54,689 nucleotides of DNA from Cristatella mucedo (taxonomy: Eukaryota > Bryozoa > Phylactolaemata > Cristatellidae), in NCBI GenBank assembly GCA_009760855.2, contig WPIO01000218.1, positions 188,001 to 242,689 on the forward strand, read 5' to 3'. Of the stretch, positions 31,341-41,564 are shown in pieces (position 1 is the stretch's first letter; every line of letters begins with the position of its first letter). The translations under genes were made by a program, and so were the position numbers. The notes under the pieces are model-generated. The model did not search any database. It worked only from the letters and a program-made list of their open reading frames with translations, and was not told the origin of the DNA.

Positions 31341-32157
31341 TGGTCTCATTCTTTCTGATCTTGATGCAAATGGAAATAGAATTATAAACTTAGGTGACCC
31401 TGTAAATGACTATGACGCTGTTACAAAGGCCTATGCTGACGCTAACTTTCTAGTTAATACAGGAATAACAATGAATCTTGCTGGTAAACATATTACAAAT
31501 CTAGTAGCGTTCGTTAACCCTACCGACGGAGTAAATATTAGTCAAGTACATAATTATGTTAAGAAGACTGGAGATACAATGTTAGGAGATTTAGACATTA
31601 ATGGAAAAGCTATAACATCTACTTATTGGAATTCTGGTAATACTAATCCAGTAGTACTAAACGATGATTTTTTTGTTACTTATGGAGGAATGAAAAGAGA
31701 TGTATTGCTTAAAGCATTTCCTTCAACAACAAATATCAATATGGTTGGATATTCAATGGCTAATGTTGCAGAGCCTATTAATCCATCTGACGTTGCTACA
31801 AAGAATTATGTGGATAAAACACTTAAAAAAATAACGGAAGTAATCTCAATCTCAATGGACCCTAAAGCACTAAACTCAATTTTAAATCTATCAACCCCTT
31901 ACTCATGGACAAATAAAATGTCTCCACCTATAATGATATTAAATGTTATGGTTGTTGGAGCATCTAATTGTGTATTTCTAAAACCTAATACTGATACATC
32001 TGTAGTATCAGGTGATGTAAGAGCTATAAACACTTCTTCAACGGGTGTTAACTTAAATTACTATGTATATTTTTATAGATTACTGACAGAGTATTACTTC
32101 GTTGATAGCACAGGAAAACTAAAGATAAACATCATGGTTAGTTATGTACCCACCTGA
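31297..32157 (+). CDS. Fibre-like protein Q (right arm), intact
   Basis: An intact 286-codon frame with repeats LSDLDANGNRIINLGDPVN-DYDAVTKAYAD, then FVNPTDGVNISQVHNYV, MLGDLDINGKAI and VAEPINPSDVATKNYVDK. These are the same shaft repeats as in the left-arm minus-strand genes B-D. The C-terminal ~90 residues, without repeats, are likely a receptor-binding head. It is a second, physically separate fibre gene on the opposite arm and strand, one of the few unbroken genes of copy 1. Role inferred from phage tail-fibre repeats. Confidence 0.75.
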   Translation: MNKKFHSEDYVSKNNGLILSDLDANGNRIINLGDPVNDYDAVTKAYADANFLVNTGITMNLAGKHITNLVAFVNPTDGVNISQVHNYVKKTGDTMLGDLDINGKAITSTYWNSGNTNPVVLNDDFFVTYGGMKRDVLLKAFPSTTNINMVGYSMANVAEPINPSDVATKNYVDKTLKKITEVISISMDPKALNSILNLSTPYSWTNKMSPPIMILNVMVVGASNCVFLKPNTDTSVVSGDVRAINTSSTGVNLNYYVYFYRLLTEYYFVDSTGKLKINIMVSYVPT

Positions 32158-32257
32158 AAAGTATAAATGAACTATTAGAACTATTAACTCTTTTAACTTT
32201 GTCGCTTTGTTTTTACCTTTAACGACTAGAAATAATTTAGAAATGCAACAGATGGCT

Positions 32258-32578
32258 TCATGATCTAAACAATGATGTAAAGAAGTAGAACAACATTTGT
32301 TTTTTTAAGTGTTTCTTAACCATTAAGTACAGTTTAGTTGGTTTTTCTTTTTTATAATAATTAGAATCCATGTTACAGAACGAACAGATTATGCAGTGGT
32401 TATTACGAAAAAGACTAGAATCAAATTCAGTTTCATTCATATCTTTATCACAGATGCAGCAACGTATTTCATATTCCTGTTTTGTTTTTTTTCTTTTTGG
32501 TTTACAATATGGATGACCTGTTTCAAGGTATTCGACTTCACTAAAGGTACATAAGCATGTATCACAAAATATTTTCAT
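32258..32578 (-). CDS. Cys-rich zinc-binding protein R
   Basis: A 106-codon frame with CxxC pairs CDTC, CCIC and CSFC plus HPYC and NNHCIIC, enough ligands for two or three zinc ions. Its ATG follows CTATAGAGA. It is divergent from the integrase fragment. The function may be DNA binding or transcription control; no family is recognised. Confidence 0.6.
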   Translation of the reverse strand: MKIFCDTCLCTFSEVEYLETGHPYCKPKRKKTKQEYEIRCCICDKDMNETEFDSSLFRNNHCIICSFCNMDSNYYKKEKPTKLYLMVKKHLKKQMLFYFFTSLFRS

Positions 32579-32611
32579 TCTCTATAGAATGTCGTTCTTA
32601 ACTCTAAATGA

Positions 32612-33019
32612 ATGAAAAAAGAAGGTAAATTCAATCCTAACTCAGATATAAGTCAAGTATTCAAGCCAAGACCTAAGAAAATTCCACTAGGTTTCTTTAA
32701 TATTGTTGAGCCTAATGAAAATCACCAAGCAGACATTCTGTATATGCCTAATGATTCTGGATATAAATATGCTTTGAGTGTTATTGATGTTGCTAGTAGA
32801 TATAAAGAATCAAGACCTCTTAAAACAAAGTCTTCTAAAGAAGTGACAAAAGCAATAATAGATATTTACAATAAAGGTCCTTTGAAGTGGCCAAAGAAAA
32901 TGACTGTAGATCCAGGATCAGAGTTTAAAGGAGAGTTTGCTAAAGAAATGAAAAAACATGAAACACGTATCATAGAAGGCACTAGTAAAAAGGCGTTAGT
33001 AATCTTTGAGATAATTTGA
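32612..33019 (+). pseudogene. Retroviral-type (rve) integrase, 3'-truncated
   Basis: Catalytic-core features: NHQADILYMP (first Asp), SVIDVASRYKESRPLK and TVDPGSEFKGEFAKEM (second Asp). The expected Glu about 35 residues later is missing, because the reading passes at about 33005 into the end of the next gene (T). The N-terminal zinc domain is absent or lost, unless it lies in damaged sequence upstream. Polinton integrases insert the element using its TIRs. This copy is dead and lies, as usual, near one TIR. Confidence 0.82.
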
Positions 33020-33308
33020 TAATTAGAACTTAAAGCATTCCTTTTACGTTTGTCTATTTCTGTAAGCACAATTTCAACTGACACAAGCATAACTGATAGG
33101 GCTGAAATGAAAGTTACAGCATGGGTAATAGATGGTAATACTTGAACATAAGTACTTAAAATAGTTACTCCTAATGCTATTACTATATTTATAAATCTAA
33201 TTACATATATAGCTCTTGTTAATTTTATTAGACATGATCTAATTTTTTTTTAAACTGAACATTCTCTTCATATTTTTTAACAGCAAAATCTTTTCTCAAA
33301 TCTGGCAT
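33004..33308 (-). pseudogene. Small membrane protein T next to right TIR
   Basis: It starts at 33308 (ATG after TATATAGAA) with a charged N-terminus (RKDFAVKKYEENVQF). After a frame break near 33240 it codes two hydrophobic helices (IRFINIVIALGVTILST and AVTFISALSVMLVSVEIVL) and a basic tail. It was not found as a single open frame. A short membrane protein beside the integrase end is common in Polintons. Its 3' end is fused to the integrase remnant, which suggests a deletion. Confidence 0.5.
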
Positions 33309-33369
33309 TTCTATATAAAATAAAACAAATTTTCATATCTGTTATAATTTTCAAACTAACGCTAACGAT

Positions 33370-33492
33370 TGAATTTAGTGATGATAGAATTTTTCCCTTT
33401 GCGATATCGGGTAATTTTTTGACAACCGATGGTGGAACCGAGGTTGGCGAAAAATTAGACGATGTCGTAAAGGGGAAAATTCCTATCATCAA
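33370..33492 (-). repeat. Right terminal inverted repeat of Polinton copy 1
   Basis: Inverted partner of 17146-17269. It begins TTGAATTTAGTGATGATAG inside and ends ATTCCTATCATCAA at the outer edge. Differences from the left TIR cluster near the outer edge (AATTTTCCCC versus AATAATACC). Confidence 0.92.
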
Positions 33493-33554
33493 GGCGGCAA
33501 AACTGTGAAACTGCGAAACGGCGGTACCTGCTACGCTAACACAATAACAAGAAT

Positions 33555-33635
33555 CTTTATAAAGCACCCTCAGAGAACTCGTTTTCTTTCTATGGCACTT
33601 TGCACATTTACTCGTTCTCTTTCTAGGCACTTTAC
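33555..33635 (-). mobile_element. Two short LINE 3' tails in tandem
   Basis: Two consecutive reverse-complement hairpin remnants, AAAGCACCCTCAGAGAACTC with TTTCTATGGCACTTTG, and CTCGTTCTCTTTCTAGGCAC. They lie between the Polinton and the next LINE. Confidence 0.65.
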
Positions 33636-33641
33636 AACTTA

Positions 33642-34346
33642 GTGGTCATCAGGCCTGTTGTAACTCAATCGGCCAACCTTAACGCTTGCCTTTGGAATCC
33701 TCGCCCAATGTGCAATACACCTCTGGTAATAAACGACCTTATTTCTGAAAATGGTATCGACCTGCTCGCCCTAACTGAAACTTGGTTGAAATCAATAAAC
33801 TGTCCGACAATTAAAGACGCTACTCCATCTGGTTTCTCGTTCTTTCACACCCTTAGATCAATCAAAACTGGAGGTGGAGTCGCTATTATCGTGTGCTCGA
33901 AATTGAATTTCAAGCCATTTGCGTTACCCTCGAAGCAGTCTTTTGAATCAGTTGTCCTGGTCTCACCCGAAAACAAGCTATCGATAGTGGCAGTAGTCTA
34001 TCGCCAACCAGGTACCAAATCCTCCTTTATCTCTGATTTCTTCGATCTCATTTTGATTCTGTGTGCAAGAAATTGATCCTTCCTCGTTATGGGTGATTTC
34101 AACATTCACTTTGATAACCTATCTGACGCTTTCAGCACCGAATTTAGTGCATTGACTGACTCAGCTCCTGTGGCTCATGTGCACGGCCCTACCCACATCA
34201 AGGGTCACACACTCGACCAGATTTTCTCAAGCAACTGCACTTTGTCATCACCAATTATTAGCAAATCCTGCTTATCTGACCACATGCGGATCTCATTCAA
34301 TCTACAGTGTGTGCCCACGTCCTCCTCTGAAATAACCTGTGAATAG
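33642..34346 (+). pseudogene. LINE-B apurinic-like endonuclease domain
   Basis: One frame with a single TGA at 34074-34076. Motifs of the endonuclease-exonuclease-phosphatase fold: LLALTETWL (catalytic Glu), VAVVYRQPG, MGDFNIHFD (Asp, Asn), THIKGHTLDQIF and LSDHMRISF (SDH). It nicks target DNA to prime reverse transcription. The N-terminus is probably cut. Confidence 0.85.
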
Positions 34347-35812
34347 TGAAACCTCAAGACCCTTGACATCGATGCTGTCCGTGCGAAAATATCTGCTTCA
34401 CCTCTGCTGCTCAGTCCTACCTCCGATCTGTCATCATTATTAGATAGCTACAACACGATACTAGCTGACACACTGGACGAGTTTGCACCTCTGACAACGC
34501 GCACTGTGCGCCCCCGCCCAGACGGCCTATGGTTTACCACAGACATTAAACTAGCCAGGTCTACTAAACGAAAGCTTGAAAAAGCATACAAAACAGCCGG
34601 ACTAACTGTCCATCGACAGGCATATGAAGACTACTGTAGGTCATACCAATCAATCCTAGCAAAGGCCAATTCTAGCTTCTATAGAAACATTGTTGAATCA
34701 CAGATGCACAATCCAAAAATGCTGATGTCGACAAAAAACCATCTCCTCAACCGTTCCCAAATTCGCTCCTTACCTGATGATCCTTGTGATGATCTAGCCG
34801 ATCGCTTCTCTCGATTCTTTGTGCAGAAGATAGACAAGATCAGGGAATCCATCACTGCGATGACAAACTCGCCACTAGAATGCTTTTCCCGATTCCTGGC
34901 TGCACCTCAATGTCTGCATTTAAGCAGGTCACTAGTGATGTAGTCCTAAAGTTCGTATCTCAATCAAAGAAGACAACAAGTCCTTTGGACCCTATTCCCA
35001 CTGTCCTTCTCTTACGTTGCATTGATCTGCAGCTACTATGCATAACTAATATAATTAATATGTCATTAGCCTCAGGTCATGTCCAAGCACCTTTCAAAAA
35101 AGCTGTAGTCAGGCCAATTCTAAAGAAAGCGACACTAGACCAAGTGAACTTAAGCAATTACAGCCCAGTCTCCCATCTACCATTTTAAAAAAACACTAGA
35201 ACATGTCGAGGCAGACCAGCTGAACTCATATATCGAGACCTCACACCTTGCTAGTAAGTTCCAGTCTGGTTTTAGAGCTAATCACTCCACAGAGTCAGCA
35301 TTTCATATGGTATACAACGACCTACTTAAAAATGCAGACATGGGTAGAGTGTCTGCTTATAGTGCTCGATCTTTCGGCAGCTTTTGATACCATCGATCAC
35401 AAAGTTCTTCTAGAGCCCCTTTCATCTCGCGTGCGCATCACTAGCACTGCTCTGCAGTGGTTCAGGTCCTATCTCAGTGGGAGACTACAGAGTGTTGAAC
35501 GTGAATGGACAAAGATCATCTGAGGTAAATCTGAAATATGGAGTACCTCAGGGATTCGTGCTAGGTCCGAATCTTTTCACGATTTATACTCTCCCACTTG
35601 CTGATGTGATTACAAAGCACAATCTAGGCTTTCATCCTATGCGGATGACACTCAGTTGTACCTTTGCTTTGATCCCTCCCAGCTTTCGAGCACCTCAAAT
35701 TCTCTCTACTCACCTGCTGCATGTATTGATGACATCCGCACATGGATGGCAGCAAATTTTCTAAAACTAAACGATGATAAAACCAACTTACTAGTTATGG
35801 GCAAACCCATTG
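34347..35812 (+). pseudogene. LINE-B linker and reverse transcriptase, several frameshifts
   Basis: The linker with RPRPDGLWFTTDIKLARSTK occupies 34506-34943. The RT starts in a shifted frame (34880-35188: SPLDPIPTVLL, KKAVVRPILKK). It then continues in other frames with [12 protein letters not shown] (35356-35400), [11 protein letters not shown] (35537-35572), YADDTQ (~35638) and LNDDKT (~35770). At least three frameshifts exclude activity. Confidence 0.82.
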
Positions 35813-36440
35813 TATCTCCGTCAGAAACTCCACAAAGTCATAAAGACCATGTGGGTGTTACGCAGGAGAGTTTTGTATAGCCCACTCACAGCCTAAGCGG
35901 CTTTCGGTACGCATTCGGTAGCCAACAGACTTCGTCTCACGCAACAAAGAGAAAGTGGGAAGTATAGCAGAGTTAGGAAAGCAGTTGAGGTAGTGAGTAG
36001 CATAGAAGTAGCAGTTAAGAACCACTGAAAAATATGTGCCATAGTCGACAGTTGGAGAGTAGATGTCGTTGCGTAAGAATTGTGGAAGCGAGTTCCACAG
36101 TCTAGGACCTGCAGAGCTAAAGCTTCTGTCGCCAACTGTCTTTAAGCTGAGGAATGGGACAGCTAATTAATTGTCCACATAGGACCTGAGGGCGCGAACA
36201 GGCTGAAACTGATGCAGTAGTTCAGCTAGGTATGAAGGAGCCAAGCCGTGGCGGGCCTTGTGGGTCAGCCTAAGAACTTTGCTCTGTATCCTTTGCTCAA
36301 CCGGCAGCCATTCTAGCTCTTTTAGCCAAGGACACACGTGCTCAAACCGCTGGGACTTGAAGACCAGCCTTGCAGCCATATTCATAGTCAACTGTAGTGG
36401 CATAATAGCTTTCTTTGGTAGCCCAGCCAAAAGGGAATTA
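35813..36440 (-). mobile_element. LINE-A 3' end inserted antisense into LINE-B
   Basis: The minus strand reads the LINE-A ORF2 C-terminus (36430 to 36167: MPLQLTMNMAARLVFKSQRF, LEWLPVEQRIQSK) and ends with the GTAACTCC/GATACATT-type terminus at 35813. The LINE-B sequence resumes at about 36441. So LINE-A was active after this LINE-B was in place. Confidence 0.85.
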
Positions 36441-36726
36441 CAATAATCAGAGATTAGAAAGGCTGACTCTCAAAATTGGCTTTGCTAGCATATCTCCTGT
36501 CGAATCAGCTCGGAATCTAGGTGTCATATTCCAAAGCGACCTCTCGTCAGTCGGCCATATCAGATCCATTATCAAATTTGCCTAATTTCAGCTTCAAAGC
36601 TTTGCTAAAATTTGGGCTTGTTTAGATAAGGATACCACGTCCATGTTGGATCATTCATTCGTGACATCCCGTCTCGACTTCTGCAACTCACTGCTTACTG
36701 GCCTACCAGCACGTGCGATCTGGTGA

Positions 36727-37131
36727 TTGCAGCTGGTTCAAAACTCTGCAGCTAGGCTTGTCTGTCTTGAGCTTCACAGTTGCCACATTACTCCACTTCT
36801 CGCCGACCTGCACTGGCTGCCAGTGAGGCAACGGATTGACTTCAAGGTTTTGTCGCTCACTTTTAGGTCTCTTCATTCAATGGCTCCAGCCTATCTTTCA
36901 GATATAGTACCCCATCAGGCAAAGCATCGTACCACCCGCTTTTTGGAATCCAACAGTCTACAAATACCCAGTATAAACCTTAAATCGTTTGGAGACCGTG
37001 CATTCAGCTCATATGCTCTCAAAGCCTGGAACTCCCTCCCGACCTGCGTCGGAACATCCCCTGACCTAACCACATATAAAAAAAACTTAAAAACACGCCT
37101 ATTTAGGACAGCATTTAGTGGGTCCCTGTGA
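36727..37131 (+). pseudogene. LINE-B ORF2 C-terminal domain
   Basis: An open frame of 134 codons ending LFRTAFSGSL, with LHWLPVRQRIDFKVLS and FSSYALKAWNSLP. The same ending is found at 42.35 kb, so this is the native ORF2 stop. Confidence 0.8.
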
Positions 37132-37374
37132 TTCGTCTTTAATGTGATTATGTGTGCTGACACTGTGCATGCTGCCACTAACCACATTTGCATGCTGACC
37201 CTGTGCATGTCACCCCTAACCCTAACCATATTATTCATTTTGTTTGTTTTTCAAGCATGATTTTACTTACCATTCAATTGCATTTCCCTTTGCAGCAAAT
37301 GTAAAGCGTCTAGAAAGAGATTAAGTTCTCTGAGGGCGCTTTATCAAGTACATTATTATTATTATTATTACTTT

Positions 37375-37995
37375 GGTAACTGTTAATGACAATTACAAAT
37401 TTCCGAGCTTTTTTCAGCTGAAGAATTACATATTCACGGTGGATTGCATTAGAACCAACCGTCTTTGAAGCGTGTATGCTTAAGCATATGCTAGGCCAGG
37501 GATTAGCAAACTTTTTGGACACTTAGGCCATTTCAGGAGGTCAAGAAGGCACACTAGGCCAGAAGAAACCACGCCCAATCCGGCAGGTCAACAGAGTGAG
37601 CGTGGCGAGACAGATAAACAAACTGTAGCACAAGATGCACTCATGTGCACGGCAGTTTTTGAGGTAGACGTATATCATGCCTCGCCGGTCAGGCGCTTCT
37701 ATTTCAAGTTCTAAAAGTAACCGCAGGCCACAACTCGAGCTGCAACAACAGTAACGAGCAGAACGAAACCACGACAACTCAATTAGGCGACTGGGCCGGA
37801 CTGGAGCACTAGCTAGGCCGGATCTTGCCTAAAGACCGGAATTAGCCGACTCTGTGCAAGACCAAAGCCCTAAATTTATTGAGCAAAATATTATGAGGTT
37901 ATACTAATATATTCACTTGAAATTTAAATGGGCTCCATCAAAATCAGGTCGATTTATGCTTAATTAGAAAGGATTCCGATAGATTGAACTGGACT
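37375..37995. other. No supported gene
   Basis: Unique-looking sequence with several GCCGGA/TTAGGCC-type stretches and one 78-codon minus frame (37541-37777) without motif. Confidence 0.45.
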
Positions 37996-37999
37996 CTGT

Positions 38000-38125
38000 T
38001 AGCTACTGAATGGATATCAAAAACCGCTTAGGCTGTTAGTGAGCTATCCAAAACTCTCATGCATAACACCCATACAGTCTTTGCGGCTTTGCGTAGTTAC
38101 AGAGAGAGATACATTACAATCCTGG
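38000..38125 (+). mobile_element. LINE-A 3' end remnant
   Basis: AAAACCGCTTAGGCTGTTAG, then CTCTCATGCATAACACCCAT, and the terminal GAGATACATTACA match the LINE-A end. Confidence 0.7.
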
Positions 38126-38392
38126 TAATTCACAGCGCTTGGAGAAATGTAAAGTTAAAAGCAGATGCCTATGACGGTGGTAGCAGACTAGCGCATCAAC
38201 CAAGAGTGCTTGAATATGAACCCAAAAAGTCAGCCTCTTCTTGTGTAGCATTACATTTCATAGCCAGAGAGGGCTAGATCTGCACAGCTACAGCCACATC
38301 TTACAGGTGATTCATTAGAAGATAATTTATAAGCCTTAAAGTATGTCATTTTCTGATCCGATTTCTTGTAATTCATTTATAATTCATTTGCA

Positions 38393-38520
38393 TGGCACCC
38401 ATAGAAAACTGTATCTCTATTCAGGCGCTTAGCAGTTGCCATTAGGCTCGAGCATGAGAATTCGGTTGGCCACACCACGTTCTTGGCGAGCACATTGATT
38501 ACTGGGAAAAACCAGCGTGC
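38393..38520 (-). mobile_element. Decayed S1 SINE
   Basis: The plus strand carries TGTATCTCTATTCAGGCGCT, GGCTCGAGCATGAGAATTC and TTGGCGAGCACATTGA. This is the reverse complement of the S1 SINE at 49841, with many changes. Confidence 0.6.
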
Positions 38521-38639
38521 GATTAAGTCCCAACAGCTGTCCCATATAAAGTATATAGCAATTGTTCACGAATCTCTAGTTATATTTAGCAATCTCACGA
38601 TCTAACGAATTAATTATTTAAAACTACTGTCAGTGTCTG

Positions 38640-39200
38640 TAATTAATGCCACAGCCTAGTTGCACCAGTACTTGTATAGGGGCTCGGAGCACAGAGGCGG
38701 CGAGATGTAGAACGAAGCCCCCACAAGCGAACTGTGATACTGACGACGATGACGGTATAAAATTATACGCAGGCATTGCAAGCGTGCGAGCGTACGTACG
38801 GATGTAGAAGCCGTCGTGGAAGCTGCTCCGGAGCGTCAGTGAAGAGAAGAGAATAGAGAGTGAAGCAGCTCCGGAGAGACGGGGATAAACGGGGTAGCGT
38901 CCACACAGGCCGGTGGAAAAGCAGAAAGTTTTTTTGCTGCAGGTCTAGTGGGTCACGCAACGGCAGCTGATCCATCGCAATTAAATCCGGCTTTGTCAGC
39001 CGATAGTGTCCAAATGCAGCGCCTAATAAGGTGGTACTCGGTGCACCAGTTGGCCAGCCGAGCGGTGTGAGTCGGTGCTTCGGCTCAACTGCACCCTGGG
39101 CGTCCGTGAAAAGTAACGTGAAAATGAAGTGCAAGTTGGTAACGTGAAAGTGTTGGCGAGGCTTCGCCAACACTTTCACGTTACCAACTTGCTCGTGCAT
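38640..39200. other. GC- and CpG-rich segment ending in a perfect hairpin
   Basis: The composition differs sharply from its neighbours. It has several imperfect inverted pairs (for example CAGCTCCGGAG twice near 38822 and 38870 and GTGAGTCGGTGCTTCGGCTC). A 145-codon minus frame (39200 to 38763) has no motif I recognise. It could be a promoter or first exon of a host gene, or an LTR. Confidence 0.35.
39131..39192. repeat. Perfect 29-bp inverted repeat with 4-base loop
   Basis: Left arm GCAAGTTGGTAACGTGAAAG continuing to GTTGGCGA; loop GGCT; right arm is its exact reverse complement, ending CAACTTGC. No mismatch in 29 pairs. Part of the arm (GTAACGTGAAA) also occurs once just upstream at 39112-39122. 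Confidence 0.9.
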
Positions 39201-39204
39201 GTAT

Positions 39205-39775
39205 TGGGATGTGCCATTAGACTATTTTGCACATTTTTGGTATAAGCTGTGTTAGCTGTCAGACCATAAACGTCATTACATAAAGCGGTCGCAGCATGTG
39301 CCGTGCTTTAAGCTTAGCCGAAATGATCGGCTTTGCTGACGTTCCATATCTGGGAGGTCAGGTTGACAGCCATCTATGTACAATAGCGACCGGATAAAGC
39401 AATCTGCTACGAAAATGAGAGTAGCGATATGCTGCGAACTTAGGCAGCCAGGTGAGGTCGTGGCACCACTTCGCAATCGAGAACGTAAAAGAAGACTCGG
39501 ATAGCTTCGTCGCTACGTCGAGCCAGGATGCTCACGAAGGCTGTCTCTACTGCTGTCCTGAGCTTGTTCTGGCCATTCTCCTACAATGGCAGTAAATGCA
39601 TCAGTAATAATTCATCAAACCTGGAAGAAGCTGAATGTTTGTCCAGCAGAAGTAGCCCTTCAAAACCATTCTGACCCCTACTGTATGACCCTTCGCAGGC
39701 AAAAACGAGTGATGCAAAAATCGATTTAGAAGCTTGAAGCTGCCACACCTACGAGTAGGCTGCATTCAATCTAAT
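39205..39775. other. No supported feature
   Basis: No repeat match or motif-bearing frame seen. Confidence 0.45.
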
Positions 39776-39778
39776 AAT

Positions 39779-40310
39779 AATATAATGATAATAATTCACT
39801 TGATAAAGTGCCCTCAGACAACTTAGTCTCTCTCTGGGTGCTTTAAATTTGCTGCAAATGGAAATGCAATTGAATAGTGAGTAATATCATGCTTGATAAA
39901 CAAACAAAATTAATAACATGGTTAGGGGTGACATGCACAGGGTCAGCATGCAAATGTGGTTAGTGGCAGCATGCAGTGTCAGCACGCAGTGTCAGCACTG
40001 AGAAGCACATGAAGGAGGAATCACAGGGACCCACTAAATGCTGTCCTAAATAGATGTGTTTGTAAGTTTATTTTAAATGTGGTCAGGTCAGGCGATGTTC
40101 TGACGCAGGTCGGGAGGGAATTCCAGGCTTTGAGAGCATACGAACTAAATGCACGGTCTCCAAAGGATTAGAGGTTTGTACGAGCTATTTGTAGACTGTT
40201 GGATTTTGAAAAGCGGGTGGTACGATGCTTGGCCTGAGGGGGAGTATATCTGAGAGATAGGCTGGAGCCAAAGAATGAAGTAACCTAAAAGCGAGCGACA
40301 AAAACCTCAG
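39779..40310 (-). mobile_element. LINE-B 3' end
   Basis: It starts with an ATAATA tail, then the reverse-complement hairpin (AAAGTGCCCTCAGACAACTT), 3' UTR (GGGTCAGCATGCAAATGTGG) and ORF2 C-terminal coding up to GAAGTAACCTAAAAGCGAGC. It contains a small internal duplication of CAGTGTCAGCACG near 39978. Confidence 0.82.
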
Positions 40311-40314
40311 GCTG

Positions 40315-40965
40315 AGAAGCGCTGGCGTCAAGCTCTAAAGGCAAGAGTAGCCGGAAAAGATAATGCAGAAGACTAATCGTTCTAATGAAAGGCTCCCTAC
40401 ACGTGTGCGGCTTATGTTTTGGTCGTCTGCTTCCATCCCTGCTCATAGAAGGTAGGTGCAAGGTTCATTTCTGTTTAGTGCGGTTTTCCTACCTTGATTC
40501 CAAACCAGAATTAATACCATACGTTGTGTTTACTAGCTGCTTCCACTCAGGCTTTTTGGCAGAAGCTCGTTAGCTATACATCACTTATAGTTTGTATGAG
40601 CAGCAGGAACCGAAAGCTTGGACTGAGGCAGAGGTGAGTGCAGGTAAAAATGCGTTTGCTGTACTGAGTGATGCCGTAATACTGTTAAAGATGCAAGAGA
40701 AGCTGATTGAAAGAAAATACTCTGGGATGCCTGTAAATAATTTCCAGTGCATAGCTATATTCAGCTTGACGAATAAAGCTAAAGGGAACTCCAAATTCAG
40801 ATATCCAATCAGGCCCGTGCAGATTTATGGCATGCAATGGACAGCTCCTTGCTCAACCAAGGCTATTGTTCTCACGCAGATTCCACACAGCTGTATCTGT
40901 GCCTTCCTGCACCAGCTTTCCTAAAATGGCTTTTGCACAACATGAGCCTGAAGATATGATGGTCA
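40315..40965. other. No supported gene
   Basis: Two short open frames (62 codons at 40385-40573; 110 codons at 40592-40924) have no motif. The second frame starts YEQQEPKAWTEAEVSAGKNA and contains a KMQEKLIERKYSGMP stretch; I cannot link it to a family. Confidence 0.35.
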
Positions 40966-41004
40966 CACCTAAATAAGATCCAAATTGTTCATTTTGAATG
41001 ATGG

Positions 41005-41006
<2 letters not shown>

Positions 41007-41057
<51 letters not shown>

Positions 41058-41100
41058 TGTATGTATGTATGTATGTATGTATGTATGTATGTATGTATGT

Positions 41101-41136
<36 letters not shown>

Positions 41137-41145
41137 ATGTATTTA
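41007..41145. repeat. Compound microsatellite (CA)n(TGTA)n(TA)n
   Basis: Three adjoining simple repeats: CA to ~41052, TGTA units to ~41106, TA to ~41128, then TG-rich. Open frames here are artefacts. Confidence 0.95.
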
Positions 41146-41564
41146 TGTGCAATTTATTTGTAATTGCGTTATAGTCACCATTCCTGACTCAGTGCAAGAG
41201 GACTACGCCAAGCTGTGTGCAACACTTGTGAAGGTGTTTGCAAGCCTGAAGGTGAGAGGCTTCGGTGGTCGGACTAGCAGAGTGCCAGGACAGAGGACAC
41301 GATAGCACGGAAGCGGCTAGAGGTGGATGTCGATAAAGAGCTGCTGCCGCACTCGGATTTAATCAACGCCGGTTGGACTGAAGAGGCCAACAAGAGCGAC
41401 CGAAAGTGGCAGCAGCGATCGCCAACGGTGTGCCAGGTGACTAAGGCAGAGCCAGCAGAGACGCCGATGAAGCCAGCGAACGTGGCACCAGAGACGGTGG
41501 CAGAGCCTCAGAGGCAGCGTGCATAAGCAAGGCGAGGGCATCCGGCACAGAGACTGCAGCGTCT

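Larger units (their letters stand above)
17146..33492. mobile_element. Polinton/Maverick (adintovirus-like) integrated element, copy 1, TIR to TIR
   Basis: About 16.3 kb lies between inverted repeats at 17146-17269 and 33370-33492. Inside are capsid, packaging ATPase, adenain protease, PLA2-domain, HNH-AP2, YqaJ, fibre-like and integrase-fragment genes. Base composition is far more A/T-rich than the flanks. DNA polymerase B, normally present in Polintons, is absent. Many genes carry stops or frameshifts, often in A-runs, so it is a decaying copy. I could not identify a matching 6-bp target duplication (flanks read TGTGGT on the left and GGCGGC on the right for the boundaries chosen). Confidence 0.88.
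33640..37372 (+). mobile_element. Nearly complete LINE-B (CR1/L2-type), interrupted by antisense LINE-A
   Basis: Order: endonuclease (33642-34346), linker (34506-34943), RT (34880-35810), then after a nested insertion (35813-36440) the ORF2 C-terminal domain (36727-37131) and the 3' UTR. The terminal hairpin is at 37294-37345, with an (ATT)n tail. The missing 5' part means ORF1 is absent. This is the longest LINE-B in the window and the reference for its many fragments. Confidence 0.85.

Noticed and set aside
17140-33498. Six-base target-site duplication flanking Polinton copy 1
   Set aside because: The flanks TGTGGT and GGCGGC do not match, and shifting the boundary by a few bases does not give a match either.
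38763-39200. A 145-codon minus-strand gene in the GC-rich segment
   Set aside because: It starts inside the perfect hairpin and has no recognisable domain; GC-rich DNA often stays open by chance.
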